A DNA stretch of 64,000 nt, taken from Hofstenia miamia (Eukaryota > Xenacoelomorpha > Acoela). Location of the stretch: NCBI GenBank assembly GCA_004352715.1, contig SCFE01000018.1, positions 1,276,278 to 1,340,277 on the forward strand. Direction: 5' to 3'. The position numbers and the translations under genes were made by a program. Shown here one piece after another: positions 1 to 11,650 of the stretch (position 1 is the first letter of the stretch; each line of letters begins with the position of its first letter). The notes beneath the pieces are model-generated. The model was not told the DNA's origin and searched no databases. It saw nothing but the letters and a program-made list of their open reading frames with translations.

Positions 1-1509
1 NNGTGTAGCTTACTTGTTGGCATTGCTTTATCAGAGAAGTGGTAACGTGAATCTGTTGCAGTATCCAATTTTTTACTTTTCAAGAGATTGGAGTGATTGC
101 TATTTTGTTGCTTTTCCTTGTAGTTAGTGATTCTTCTTACTTGGGTGATAGGTAGTTCCAATTCGTGATTGTTGGTGAGGAATATTGCTAGGAGCCATAT
201 TGCGGAAGTGGTTGTGATGTCTGGGATCTATTTATCCATGAAGATTTTATAGCATAAATCCTTTTGGTAGTTGAAATCAGCAGCTTGACTGATATCTGTT
301 AATAGTTTTTCTACATGCATGCTGTAGTTACTGGAAGTCAATTCAATGTTTATGGTGGTCCACTGTTCTTTGTGATGCTGTGTAGCTTTAAGGAGAGACC
401 AGTGTTCGTTTATGGTGTTGATCATGTTTTGATTCCATTTGAAGGCGAATTGCATGTTGATTGTTTTGACAGCAATTTGGAGAATGTTAGGATTTGTGAT
501 CTCTGAAGTTTGTTTTTGCAGCATTGCGTCAATTGCTAGCTGTTGTTCTGTAATAATGTGGTATGGTGGCATAAATCTCTGTATGAGACCTTTCTTGTTC
601 CATGGCAATGTGAGCTAAGGTAGTTTTTCTGATGATGCAGAAGTATTTTAAGTAGCTTTCAAGGTCAAGGATGTTATCTGGTATCAGTGACTCTTCTTCT
701 ACATAGATAAAGTTAGTGTTAATTCTGTATGCATGAGTATCAGATTGATGCATTGAACCATTTTTAAGCTGGCTTTGTTTGAGTATGTAGACTATGTTTA
801 GTGTTTTCCAGTTGATATTGATGCAATTGAGTGCTTTGCAGCTGTTTCTGTTTTTGATTAGCTTGAGAATATTTTTAAAAAGTACATTGTTGTTGAACGT
901 GATGTGGACTGTGCTGCAAAAGTAGTCATGGCTGAGTTTTTGTAGAAAGTTTTCCAGGTAGAAGATAATGGTGTTAATCTGAGGACGTTTGGTAGCATCA
1001 ATTATTGTAGGTAGTGCTTTGCTGGTTATTTTGTTTCACCAATAGAGAGTATTTTGGATATGGAATCATGGGTTGCTGCCAAAATGTTGTTGTGTGATGT
1101 ATCTGCAGCATTGGGATGCTATTAAATAGGGATGTAATGTTTCTCCTTCCACTATAGACAATTGTTGTTGGAGTTCTTGATAGTGAGTGTCCTGGTGACT
1201 GCTGGTAGTAGATGAGGTTTGTGAAGAGAGCTGTATTAGGATATGTTGTTTCACTGGAATTTTGGAGGTGGAAGCGCCCACCCTTTTGCAAGTTGGTGTG
1301 GAAGAGGTGGTAGCTTGTGGCTTGTCATCAGTAGCTGAGAACGTCCTGCAGCTAGAGACGTCCGAGGTAGAATCAAGTACACTGAAGGACCCTGAGAAAA
1401 TCCTGCAAGCAGATTCAGGAGTACTTGATGTGTGCAGAGTGGCTTTGCTCCTCCAAGTGCTGCTCTTGGGGCTTGTATTTACAGCTTTGCTTTTCATCTG
1501 ATGTGGCAT
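1..1509 (-). pseudogene. G1 gypsy-associated ORF3, decayed, runs off the left edge
   Basis: This is the open reading frame downstream of integrase in gypsy copy G1, read leftward. It starts near 1509 with a Ser/Thr-rich N-terminal stretch (to about 1240) and then enters a more ordered region. It is broken by frameshifts near 1000 and 600 and by one in-frame stop at about 228, after which the frame stays open to the window edge. The same short motifs recur in the plus-strand copy at 55.9-57.1 kb: an LHxYxIA block, a CSxVHxxF block, CxNI followed by IVY, a W-x-x-LK...W block, and a WLLAIFLT-type block ending in ELxLP. I see no signal peptide or membrane anchor and no match to a named family. 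An envelope-type protein is possible by position only. Homology between the copies is seen by eye; the function is unknown. Confidence 0.55.
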
Positions 1510-4201
1510 CTAAAGACAAGCTAGCAATGTTAATAGACCAATCTTTATAATTAGTATTAGATTTTAGAATTTGTTTAGGCTGCGTGTGCGATCATACTGG
1601 TGAAGAAGTATTGCATTTAAACTCATGGTGAAAAGAATCGTTATCAAAGACCATGCAACCAGGGGTAAGATAATATTCATTGTTTTGAGATTTAATTAAT
1701 TTGAATTCATTTAGGTTTGAGATGTGAGCCTGTTCATTGTTGCAAGCAACTCATTTGATGTTTTGAAAATGAGTTATCCTTTTATTATCAAGTTTGTAGT
1801 TGTGGTGTGGTAAGATCTTAGTTATAGTGCAATGGCCTTCCAAGTTGAAATCAAGTTTGCTTACTTGTTTGTTGTCTGTAATGATACCAGGGGTATACAC
1901 ATACACTTTGTCTCCAATTTTCTGTGATTCTCCGTAGATTTTTTTGTTGAATTGTCATTGTTGTCTGACAGCACTCTTTTCTGCATGTATGCAAATTGAT
2001 TCATGCGTTTTTTTAACTTGTTGATGAGGTTTGTGACATAAGTGTTGTCGATTTTGCTGCAGTATCCTTTGAAAAGCATGGAGACTGGAGTTGGGGCCTC
2101 ATGGCCGAGCATTGCTTTATAAAGCGAGATTTTTGTAGTAGAATGTGTGGAGGTATTGTAAAAATACTCGACCATTGGGAGTATTTTATGCCATTGTTTA
2201 CCTCCAACATGTGCTGTTATTGTCTTCATTACTTTTAACAGTGTCTGATTGACTCATTCAATGACGCACACCCAATTCTTAATGAGGGCTTTGGCTGTTG
2301 TTTGTGCCTTAATATTTCTGAGGGATCATCTTGCAATATTGTGTAAAGTGATCCACCATGACAAGTATGTAGGTGTAGCCCTCATCATTCTTAGAGAGTT
2401 GCTCTATATTGGCATTTACAATTTCATTAGTATATTCTGCTGTGATTTTTTCTAGTTCCGTTCATTGACCTGTGAAATGCGACTTGCTTAGTAGTATGCA
2501 TGACTGGCATTTGTTGATGACGTCTTCAAGAATTTTGTGGAGATATGTGGTGAAAAAATTTTCGTGAATTCTTAGCTGTTTGGTAGACACCTTTGTGGCC
2601 TTGTTCATGTACTTTTTCAACTACTTCTTGTTTATAGTACTCTGGTAACACAATGAAACTTTGCATTGTGGCGCTAGCATATAGGATTCCAGTGTTAGTT
2701 AGTTTCCAGTGATATTTGTTCTGCTGTTAATTACGCACGTCAGCATTAATTAGTGTGCATGATTCGTCCTTTGATTTTTTGTCAAAGTACTGCCGAGCAA
2801 ATTAATATCAAATACTGTTTATAAATTTTAAAAATAATCAAAATTATAATAACCATGTGTGTACAATTAATTATTATTACAATTGAGTCTTAATTGTTTC
2901 CTTTCCTTTTCTCATCTTGAGCACACATGGGATTATGCCACAATAGTTGAGTTCATTTTGTTTAAGCTTCCTGCTGAACCACTGGATTGGCTGGTTTTGG
3001 CAATTTTGTAGTTGGTTTAGTGTGGTGCCAATGGCTATGGTGCTTGCATTGCAATGCAGAATTTAGGGATCAGTATGTGTAGGCGAATTTGAGATGTAAT
3101 TTTCTTCATTTCTGTGATGTTTCCATGTCCATACAAACTCATTAGATTTTTTTAGCAGATTGGAGATGTGGAATGTCTTTTCAGCAAAGTTAGGTACAAA
3201 CATGTAGTAATAATTATAAAGCCAAGTATTCTTTGTACGTCATTTCTCTTTCGCAGTGGCTGTATTTCATTAATTAGTTGTTTAGCTTCATATTGATTGT
3301 GATGTTGCCTGGTGTTATGTTTCTTCCCAGGAAGGTGACTTTTTGTTTTGCTATGTTACATTTGGTGGCGTTAATTCGTAGACAAGTGTTGAATAGCAGT
3401 TTCAATGTGGTGTTGAGTTGTTGTGCATGATCTGTGATGCGCTCTGAACCCATTAGTATATCATCAATATGTGCTGCTATTCCTTTTAAGAGCTCGTAGT
3501 TTCATTAAGTAATAGTTTCATTACATAGTTTGGAATGTGGCAGGTGCATTACATAAACCAAAGGCCATGTAAAGCCATTCAAAGAGGCCGTATGGAGAAA
3601 CGAAAGCCATCTTTTCAATGTCTTGAGGCTTCATTGACACCTGCCAGTATACTTTACATAAGTCCAGCATTGAAAAGATTTTGAACTGCACAGCATTATA
3701 TAAGATGTCATCGACTCTTGGGAGTGGGTATGCATTTTTTTCGTGATTTCATTAAGTTGTCTGAAGTCAATACAAACGCGATGTTTGTTTCCCTGTTTGA
3801 TAAAGACAGTTGATGTGGCGTATGGCTATGACTTCGTCGAATTATTATATTATTGAGTAGGTCAGATATAGTTTTTGCGTACTGATCTTACATTTGTATG
3901 GGCACTCTTCTGCATGCTTGTTTGATTGGTTTATCTGATGTTGTATGCAGTGTTCAACTCCTATTGCTTAGCCCATGCTGATTTCCTGGTCATTAAAGAT
4001 TGCTGCGTTTTTCTGTAGTATATCGTTGATTAGTTTTCTTTCCTCCTGTTTTAAGTGAGGATGAGATTCTGATGTAAGAAGAGGAGTGTTTGAAGTCTCT
4101 TCTTTTGTAGTAGGTTTACTGGAGATGAGAATTGGTTTATTTTTCATGATGTATTTTTCTAGTGGGATGCAAGTATTTGTGATGACTTTTGTTCTTAGCA
4201 C
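1510..4201 (-). pseudogene. G1 Ty3/gypsy pol remnant (RT, RNase H connection, integrase)
   Basis: Degraded polyprotein of a Ty3/gypsy retrotransposon, read leftward from about 4201. In order: a pre-RT segment ending NDQEISMG (3968-4201); RT with FIKQGNKHRVCIDFRQLNE, YPLPRVDDIL, LDLCKVYWQV and FGLCNAPATFQ blocks (3960-3520); the catalytic box near 3470 reads HIDD, so the usual Tyr is His but both Asp remain; the connection with VTFLGR (about 3330); an integrase zinc finger CQSC near 2490; and an integrase C-terminal part (1861-2229) with EYFYNTSTHSTT and KAMLGHEAPTP. Many frameshifts and stops break it. Gag and protease are missing upstream of 4201, where unrelated AT-rich DNA begins. The 1510-1860 stretch is the post-integrase linker seen also in G6 and G7. 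Confidence 0.8.
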
Positions 4202-4286
4202 AAAGTGTGACTAATTTGAAACATAGAAATTCCATTTTACTCTAAGTCCAAATTTTTTCCAGAAATAGCCTGGGAGTAAATTTTAT

Positions 4287-4466
4287 TTAAATTTTATTAA
4301 ATTTATTAATATTTGCAAATACATGAATCTTTCACAGACATTGATATTTTGAAAAGATGTCTTGGATTTGCTAGCATTTTTGCTTCATAAAAAGTATTTT
4401 GATAATTTTTTTAACTCCGCAAGTTATGAGAAACCATGATTGTATAATGCGAAATAAGGCAAAGAA
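4287..4466 (+). repeat. Direct repeat DR-a, left copy
   Basis: About 180 bp that recurs in the same orientation at 10375-10550. Shared blocks include ATTTGCAAATACATGAATC, the run with GCATTTTTGCTTCATAAAA, and the end ATGCGAAATAAGGCAA. The differences are scattered substitutions and small indels. This copy sits directly beyond the truncated 5' end of G1. It does not code for anything I recognise. Confidence 0.85.
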
Positions 4467-4903
4467 TAAATTATTTTAAAAATCCACTTATCTGGTATAT
4501 TATAATTTTTCTAAATTAAAAATTTTGCAAATCATTTTTTATATAAAAGCATGTATTAATAAGAATAACAAAGTGAGTTCTATTTATAAGCATCTGTTAA
4601 CGGATTATTTATTACTAAAGTTTTTATTATGATGTTAGTGGTTGCTGAAACAACCAAAAGTATGAAACAGCTATAAATAACATTAAAACAACCAATATTG
4701 TTATCTGGGTAGTCAGCTAATAGTATCATGTATATTAACAAAAATAGATGTAATAAACAAAGTAAAATATATCATGCAAACTAAATTGACCCCCATAAAT
4801 ATGTGAGTCACTATAGCAAGTACATGAATCAACACAAAATGACTATGCAACTTCCATGACGTCACAACAAACTCCCATCAGTATCCAATAGCTAACACAG
4901 ACC
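4467..4903. other. AT-rich non-coding stretch
   Basis: No open frame, repeat unit or RNA signature seen. It separates direct repeat DR-a from the gap-flanking duplication. Confidence 0.5.
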
Positions 4904-5111
4904 ATGAGTCAGAGTGGCATGGGCTTTGACCCCCCCNNNNNNNNNNNNNNNNNNNNNNNNNNNNNNNNNNNNNNNNNNNNNNNNNNNNNNNNNNNNNNNN
5001 NNNNNNNNNNNNNNNNNNNNNNNNNNNNNNNNNNNNNNNNNNNNNNNNNNNNNNNNNNNNNNNNNNNNNNNNNNNNNNNNAGTCAGAGTGGCATGGGCTT
5101 TGACCCCCCCC
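4904..5111. repeat. Short duplicated flank around an assembly gap
   Basis: The ~28-bp string starting AGTCAGAGTGGCATGGGC and ending in a C run occurs on both sides of the N stretch 4937-5080. Either a tandem repeat was collapsed here, or the gap was sized wrongly and the two flanks overlap. Open frames drawn through the Ns are meaningless. Confidence 0.7.
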
Positions 5112-5261
5112 CCCTTTCGACAATCAGAAAAAATTGTCACGGGCTTCAAGTCTCTTTAACAACTCCTATGTTATATCAAGCATATTATTACTACCTGGTT
5201 CATGCTGAATATGTTTATTTGGAATTTTCTAAAATATAGCCTAGTTGTATGATCTGTAATG

Positions 5262-5413
5262 TGGTTTGATATATGTGATAAAAGCCATGAGGCGCCTTGT
5301 CATTTAGAAATTTCATTATTAGATTAGAAACTAAATGTAGCATGATCTATATGATAAAATCGATGAGGCGCCTTGTTTCCGAAAAATTTCTTTATTAGAA
5401 TATAATATTACAT
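5262..5413. repeat. Two-unit tandem repeat with palindromic AGGCGCCT core
   Basis: Two imperfect ~76-bp units in direct orientation. Each carries TGATAAAA, then GATGAGGCGCCTTG or CATGAGGCGCCTTG, then AAATTTC and TTATTAGA. The self-complementary AGGCGCCT core is identical in both and stands out in AT-rich DNA. No function is recognised. Confidence 0.6.
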
Positions 5414-8208
5414 CCTTACTTGCTAAATAACATAGTAGTTGTTAATTAATAAATACTGGTTTATTAAGTAATAATTTTGGGCGTGAATATGGCGTGAAAT
5501 ATCTAATCAATCCCTCCAAAATGTTGTAAACTTCTAGTATATTTTAACAAAATTTATTAGACAATCGTTCTCTATACTAAGACACATGTCCTGCTATTCC
5601 ATGCATTAATCTGCGTTTCTATTTTTTCTATAAAAATGAAAAAATAGTCATGTTGCGTTATGCGAAATCAAATTTAAAATATTGAACATTCTTCTTTCAA
5701 GCATGTCTAATTCTTACATATACTACTTTAAATTGAAAAATATTTTCTATTTTGTTACCAAAAATCTAGATTGAATACAAGCATTGCTTAAATGATACTA
5801 ATTACATTATAATAGTAAATCAATTGTGCTATGTGCAGCATTACTGTGAGCTTAAGTTGCTATATAAATTCAGAGTTTTGTAATTAATAACACTGAAGTA
5901 TTACACAATAGTTATTTTAATGTTAAAACTTGTGAAATAGGTATTGAAGCCTTCCAGGATGTTGTAAGGAGCTCGTAAATCAGACGAAAATTCATGAAAG
6001 TATCATTCTCTAAATTAAGACATCTGCCTTTTTTTCTAGATAGATATCAACAAACTAGGCAAATATAAACTTACTAATGTTATCTATAAAGATTTATACA
6101 TATTTTCATATTACCCTCACTCGCAGAATGCATTTTCGAAACTAACATACATCTGCATATATATTTAACCTATAGGCTATTCACACTTGGTCAATCATTG
6201 ATCTACACACCAGTGGCGCCGAAAGTGTGATAACATTTTAATTTAATTAGGCTGACTAATAATTAACTGGCAGAAAAAATTTTTTTTTTTTCAAAAAATT
6301 ATTCTTATTGGTGGTGATGCCAAACTTCTAAAAAAATTATGCTTTTTGATAATTCTTGAACTAATAAAGATTTGAATTGTGCGCAGGGCACCTTAACTTT
6401 GTTGGAAGTTCTTTCAAAAGTAAAAATAGCAGCGATTAGTTTTTGTCTATGGGCTGAATCTCTGATAACTAGCACTGAGAAAATATTGAAAGATTCTTAA
6501 AGAAAACAAAATGTTGATCAAAAAATAGTTCTTTCAAATGCTAACACACAGCAATAATTTTTTTCACAAATCATCATCATTGCATTCATCATTTAATGTA
6601 TATGCAACAATATCGTAAAACTTCGTAATAGGTTTGGAGCTAATGTTAAAAATGTGGATAAAATGTTTTGTATCTTTTCCGTCACACTGACCAGTTTTAA
6701 GGTCAAAATATTCAATAGGCAATTCTATTGATTCAGGATCACAGGGATATAACTGATCATTTTGCATCTACATCTCCAAATAGATTAAAATTTTTCCTCA
6801 ATTAATTTAAGCATATTAGATTGAAATTAGTGTGGTCAGATCAGGATTTTTAATCAAGAGTATCATATTTAGTCAAGTCAGGTCAGCTTCAGAATAATGT
6901 TTGAAGCATTTATTTGAGGTGAATTAAAAACAGGATCGGAATCATGTTGTTGATAAATTTGATATTATTTTTGGTCTTCTTAAGCAAAAAGACTAGTTAG
7001 TTCAGTATGGGTTTACTACCAGTACTTTGCTTAAATACATATGTGACACAAGACAAAATAGAAGATTGAGATGACGGTATCTAGTTATACTGTGTTATAC
7101 ATGCAATAATTCTTTGTTGATTTATGATTGGCTTTCAGTAAATTATGAGATAAACCTGCTTGCACAATCACAAATTGATGCGCAGTTTCCTCTTATTGTG
7201 CTAGTATTGTAGTTGGTGTTGTCTTTATTAAAGATAGCTTAAGTGATATTAATTCCTATGATTGCATGACTGCTTTATTAAGTCTGAAAAAATTCAATTC
7301 AATGATTATGGCTTTGGCTCTTTTGGAATATGTTATTGACTAATTTTTTTTTCAGGTACAGTGAGTGTAAAAGTAAACGTGTTACTCTTATGACATCAAT
7401 TCCTCTATGCACATCAGGATTAAACAGGATAGGTCGGGTCAGGTTTGGTATTTAAGCTGATCAAATCTGAAACAAAAATGAAAATAGATATGACTATATA
7501 CGTATTAAAGATAAGCTAAAAATACACTTCCTAGACAATGACATGATAAGCCCTAAATTTTTTAAAATAATTTTTTGTTGTTTGAAGAATGTTAAGAGTG
7601 ATTCGTCAACAACTTCACTGGAAAAACAACACATTTTTCTAATAAAAATACATACTAGACCATCTTATATTCTATTTTAAACAACTTTTCTGGATTCATT
7701 TATAAATTAAAATTGACTAAATCTAAAACAAAGTTTAATGAGTTGAATTTTCAAACCAACAGTAATCTCTATATTTAATAAACAGTGGGTAAAACAATAT
7801 ACTAGATCGCATTAGAACATACTTTAAACAACTTTTCCACATATATTTTCAATTTCTAATGTACTAAGCCTGCATCCAAGTTGATACAGCAAACATTAGC
7901 TATTAAGCTATTAATGATTTAATTTTCAAGCAAATAGCATTTTAAATCATAACTTTTTTTCAGCCAGCGATATGATGAAATACTTAACATTCTTGAACCA
8001 CAGCAGCACTGATTTAGTCTAGAAACATTGAAAATTTAAATAAACAATTTTTTGTTACACTGGTCTTTTCAGCTGAATTTTTTTAAACCTTATTTTTAGA
8101 TTATAATAAAACTCGTGAGTTTTAAGTCGTTTTTTGAAAATATGCCAAGTTGTATATAAAAATATATTAGCCAATAGAATTTCAGAAATTTTCTAGCAAT
8201 CGTCACAA
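5414..8208. other. AT-rich region upstream of the GPCR
   Basis: Apart from a small minus-strand open frame (6564-6767, listed separately) I see no coding or RNA feature. The upstream region and promoter of the GPCR must lie in the last part, but no clear core promoter element can be singled out in such AT-rich DNA. Confidence 0.5.
6564..6767 (-). CDS. Small hypothetical open frame, possible terminal exon
   Basis: A 67-codon open frame whose composition looks more protein-like than the low-complexity frames around it: it is acidic, with balanced charged residues, and ends in an NDDDL tail before TGA. It begins with ATG, but an AG lies immediately upstream (GATGTAG|ATG), so it could equally be a last exon of a minus-strand gene. 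No family is recognised and there is no signal peptide or membrane segment. It may be chance. Confidence 0.25.
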   Translation of the reverse strand: MQNDQLYPCDPESIELPIEYFDLKTGQCDGKDTKHFIHIFNISSKPITKFYDIVAYTLNDECNDDDL

Positions 8209-9168
8209 ATGAACTCTTCTTCCAATGAGACGTTTGGACAACCTGGTGGGGCTTATAAAGATTACTTAACATTAACTTTGAGCTTGTTACTTGCAATTGT
8301 TGGTGTCCCCAGTAATCTTATTGTGATATATGTCATTAGGTTCCTCCCCTTTGTGAAAAGTGAGTCTTCAAGAACATATGTTTTCCACCTCGCAAATGCG
8401 GACCTTTTAAATTGTATTGATTATTTGATTTTTACTTTTCCATTTATAGTTTATCCAGAAGAGTTCTTAATTAACAAGTTTCGGCATGCTTGCTCGCTTT
8501 GGAGTTTCATTATCCGATTTAGCCTTTTTCATACAACATATATGGTAGTTCTGATCTGCTTAGATAGAGTAATCAACGTGTATACGATATGCTTAGCAAG
8601 AAAATTGAATAACATTGCATTCGCTAAAATTATGTGTTTTCTGATAATTGGATTTTCTTTTACCCATGCTATTCTACAATTTGATATTTACAATTACCAT
8701 CCAAGTACTGTGCTTTGGAATGGCGAACCATACACTGGTCTTAGATGTTATCCCTCGAATGGAAATTTTCATCGTGTGATTCTTCTGTTTTTTGGTTACA
8801 CATTGCCTTTATCTATACTCACCATTGGAAATATTGCAATTATAATTCGATTACTGATCAGAATGAACACCAATAGGAAAAAGTTCCAGAAGATGATATA
8901 CAAAGATGATTTGAGGGTGACAGTCACTCTTGTTACTTGCTGCGTAATTATGGTTGGTTTGCATTTACCTTATTATTGTTTACTTTTGCGCATATATCAA
9001 AACACCCCCGAGGAAAATGTAATTTTTTGGAAGAACCCTTTCAACTATCTGCTGTGGGTTACATCACAAGCTTTGCGATGCATGAATTCGGCAATAAATT
9101 TCTTCATATACTTATGCACCAATAAAAAATTCAGAAAATCATTTCTAAGGTTGCTTAAGATAGTTTGA
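8209..9168 (+). CDS. Intronless rhodopsin-like GPCR, peptide-receptor type
   Basis: A complete 319-residue class A G-protein-coupled receptor, predicted to act in the plasma membrane. The short N-terminus has two N-glycosylation sequons (N2, N6). Seven hydrophobic segments lie at about 20-43, 57-81, 94-121, 139-159, 188-215, 236-262 and 278-302. Landmark residues: N36 in TM1, LANAD with D65 in TM2, C95 and C180 for the extracellular disulfide, DRV 119-121 at the end of TM3, P200 in TM5, HLP 252-254 in TM6 and NSAINFFIY 293-301 in TM7. Oddities: the TM6 Trp of CWxP is absent, and the NPxxY proline is Phe. The Asn-Ser-x-x-Asn TM7 pattern and overall length resemble invertebrate neuropeptide (FMRFamide-like) receptors, but the ligand cannot be assigned. 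The start ATG follows CACAA, an acceptable context. The frame is uninterrupted, so the gene is probably functional. Confidence 0.9.
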   Translation: MNSSSNETFGQPGGAYKDYLTLTLSLLLAIVGVPSNLIVIYVIRFLPFVKSESSRTYVFHLANADLLNCIDYLIFTFPFIVYPEEFLINKFRHACSLWSFIIRFSLFHTTYMVVLICLDRVINVYTICLARKLNNIAFAKIMCFLIIGFSFTHAILQFDIYNYHPSTVLWNGEPYTGLRCYPSNGNFHRVILLFFGYTLPLSILTIGNIAIIIRLLIRMNTNRKKFQKMIYKDDLRVTVTLVTCCVIMVGLHLPYYCLLLRIYQNTPEENVIFWKNPFNYLLWVTSQALRCMNSAINFFIYLCTNKKFRKSFLRLLKIV

Positions 9169-9279
9169 TTCAAGACAACTAAATAATTTCAATTGTTTTT
9201 GCTTATTCGAATCTTTCTTTTGTTTTCGCATATGCTTAGTTTGTTAAAAGGAATTGTCTTCAACGTTTGCGAACTACCA

Positions 9280-9285
9280 AATAAA
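9280..9285 (+). terminator. Candidate polyadenylation signal of the GPCR gene
   Basis: AATAAA about 110 bp past the GPCR stop codon, followed by T-rich sequence. This spacing suits a short 3' UTR. AATAAA occurs by chance in AT-rich DNA, so this rests on position. Confidence 0.5.
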
Positions 9286-10374
9286 GTTATTCGTTGTTTA
9301 CTTTTGAATATTTTAGCTTCTAATGCGCAAGGTAGTTGAGAAAAGATTAGTTAAGCTTTAAAATTAATGACACATATATGTATTAACTTACGTATATATA
9401 ATAAGATTTTAAAAGTGGTTATCATAATTACTAATGACTCCTTTAATAGACATATCTAAAATTCCAATATTGTGCAGATTCTTTATAAGATTCCTAGCAA
9501 GATTAAACTACTGAAGTTTGGAATTCTATTCACATTCAACTGTACTACACAGTAGAAGTAATTTTATAGCTGCTACCTGAATTTAATTAAATTATATTCT
9601 TCTTGCACAAACATTGACAAAGAATACGAACATATCATTGACCGGCCATAAAACAAATAATGAAAATCATTAATACTACTAGAGCAAAGAATCTATAAGC
9701 CATTATGTAACCTACTAATTTAGTAAAAGCATAGCCACCAAAAATACCCAAAGATATCCACCATCACTATGGCAAAAATATTTCTCAAAAGAACAACAAA
9801 TTTCCATTTATATAATTAATTTAATATAATGTATTTGTGTTAACAGTGTCTAATAAATTAGGCCTTAAATAATGCTTCACATTTTTTGAACAATTTATCC
9901 AAGCCTGTTAAAAAATATTGAAAGCTTTTTACAAGAACACATCTATGGTGTTGGATCCGCTTACGTTGAAGATTTGTGCTAACACTTATTCTTTTGCCTG
10001 AAGTATATGCAAACACGAATTTCTTTAATGAAAAAAAGAATCTTTGAATTACACTAATGTCATGTGTGCCTTAAATAGTTATAATGATTTCAGAAACATT
10101 TTATGCTGATTTTCATTTGTTTCTGTAATCTGCCGCTGTGAAGCACTTCTATTTCAAATTAGAATATTCAAGCCAATGCTTTTCATATCTGAATCCGAAT
10201 TCAAAATATAAATTGATTTATACAAAACATCCGCAGTTAATAGTTAATGTTTGTAAAAGCATGAAAAACTTATTTTGCTTATTCTACAATAAAAAATTCA
10301 CCTAAGGAATGTGATTTACTTATTTCACACAAAGTTTTATTTGCCGAGATTATTTTTATTTCAAAATTTCAAAT
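9286..10374. other. AT-rich intergenic stretch
   Basis: No coding, RNA or repeat feature recognised between the GPCR 3' end and the right copy of direct repeat DR-a. Confidence 0.5.
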
Positions 10375-10550
10375 AGAATTTTATTAAATTAATTATTATT
10401 TGCAAATACATGAATCTTTCACAGAAATTGATATTTTGAAAAATTTCTTGGATTTGCAAGCATTTTTGCTTCATAAAAAGTATTTCGATAATTTTTTTAA
10501 CTCCGTAAGTTATGAGAACCATATGATTGTATAATGCGAAATAAGGCAAT
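10375..10550 (+). repeat. Direct repeat DR-a, right copy
   Basis: Second copy of the ~180-bp sequence at 4287-4466, in the same orientation. The two copies bracket about 5.9 kb that contains the GPCR. The match ends at ATGCGAAATAAGGCAA; the sequence to the right (more GC, several CpG) differs from what follows the left copy. Confidence 0.85.
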
Positions 10551-11267
10551 CGAATGCCAGTATGGACCAGCGGGAATGCGTTGTTCACGTCAGCGTCTAT
10601 GCAATTATATTCTTAGCAAAACCCTACAAGCAACTATCAATTCTAAAAAACGGGTTATTCGGGTCTCTGGGTTACCGGGTCAAATCTTATCGAGGTTGCA
10701 TTAGTCACGATCTAATGACTTTTTATCATCCTCTGAATGTTGATTTTTCACTTTCATCAGCATCCAATAACAATTGAAGTTCTCTGGAAGCATCATGCTT
10801 TTTTTAATTGACGCTCAATTTCCGCATTAACTCGCTTTTTCCTTAGTTTATACAACTTGGCAGCAAGCCATGGTGTCAAGTAGTAGTGCCTATGGAACCA
10901 CCATGCTCTTTTAATAAAATGTTTTAAGCTAGGCTTTTACTGAAACCAATATCCGCCTTGGACCAAAATTCAATTAATATCAGCAGCCATATTTTCTAAT
11001 TAACACTGCATTAAGTTGTTCTTAAAAGGATTCGATTGGTTATTCTGAATAATATTGTTCTTAATAGTTTAGCATGTTAGAATCTTAGAGTATATTCGAA
11101 AACATATTACATTAGTAGTTGCACTTAGTTTCAACATGATTGTTGACCATATGACTAACAATAACAAGTGAAAATATTTTGCCTATTATTAATGTTCGTG
11201 AAAAATTTGGCTTCAGCAACTTTTTGTTTTTTGCGAACAATTAAGAGACAAATTAAGACTAATAAAA
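10551..11267. other. Intergenic stretch
   Basis: The small open frame at 10562-10777 has no recognisable features. Nothing else is seen before the gag fragment. Confidence 0.4.
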
Positions 11268-11650
11268 TTAAATGCAGAGGAGGATCGCGAAAACATTCGA
11301 TCTCATGAAATGGAATTTCAACAAGCAAAGGAAAATGAACCACAGGCACCACCTATTGGTGCAAACAAACGAACACACTACGAAGCGCTCCACGAAGATA
11401 CTGATCAGGAGAAACAAAAATTTATAAACGAGATCACAAAAGCAGTTACCGACCAACTTCAATGTGAGGAAACAATAAAAAAGCACAGCAAACCAAGATA
11501 TGAAAGTTCGATACTACCACAAAATAGAACTAATGACACGATACCTTGCAAGGCAACATTACCGAAATTTAACGGAAAAGTGGATGGTTACAATCCAACA
11601 TTCCTAGAATGGCTTGAAATGTTCGAAATCACCATGGCAGAAAGACGAGT
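11268..11650 (+). pseudogene. G2 gypsy gag fragment
   Basis: Part of a Ty3/gypsy Gag in plus orientation. The stretch CKATLPKFNGKVDGYNP, followed by FLEWLEMFEITMAER, is nearly the same as the G6 Gag at 41561-41905, so the family assignment is secure. A charged N-terminal part precedes it (from about 11268, first ATG 11310). Homology stops abruptly just after AERR V at about 11650. From there the open frame continues to 11735 by reading antisense through an unrelated integrase fragment, so the apparent 141-residue product is a chimera. No capsid C-terminal part or zinc knuckle remains. Confidence 0.8.
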
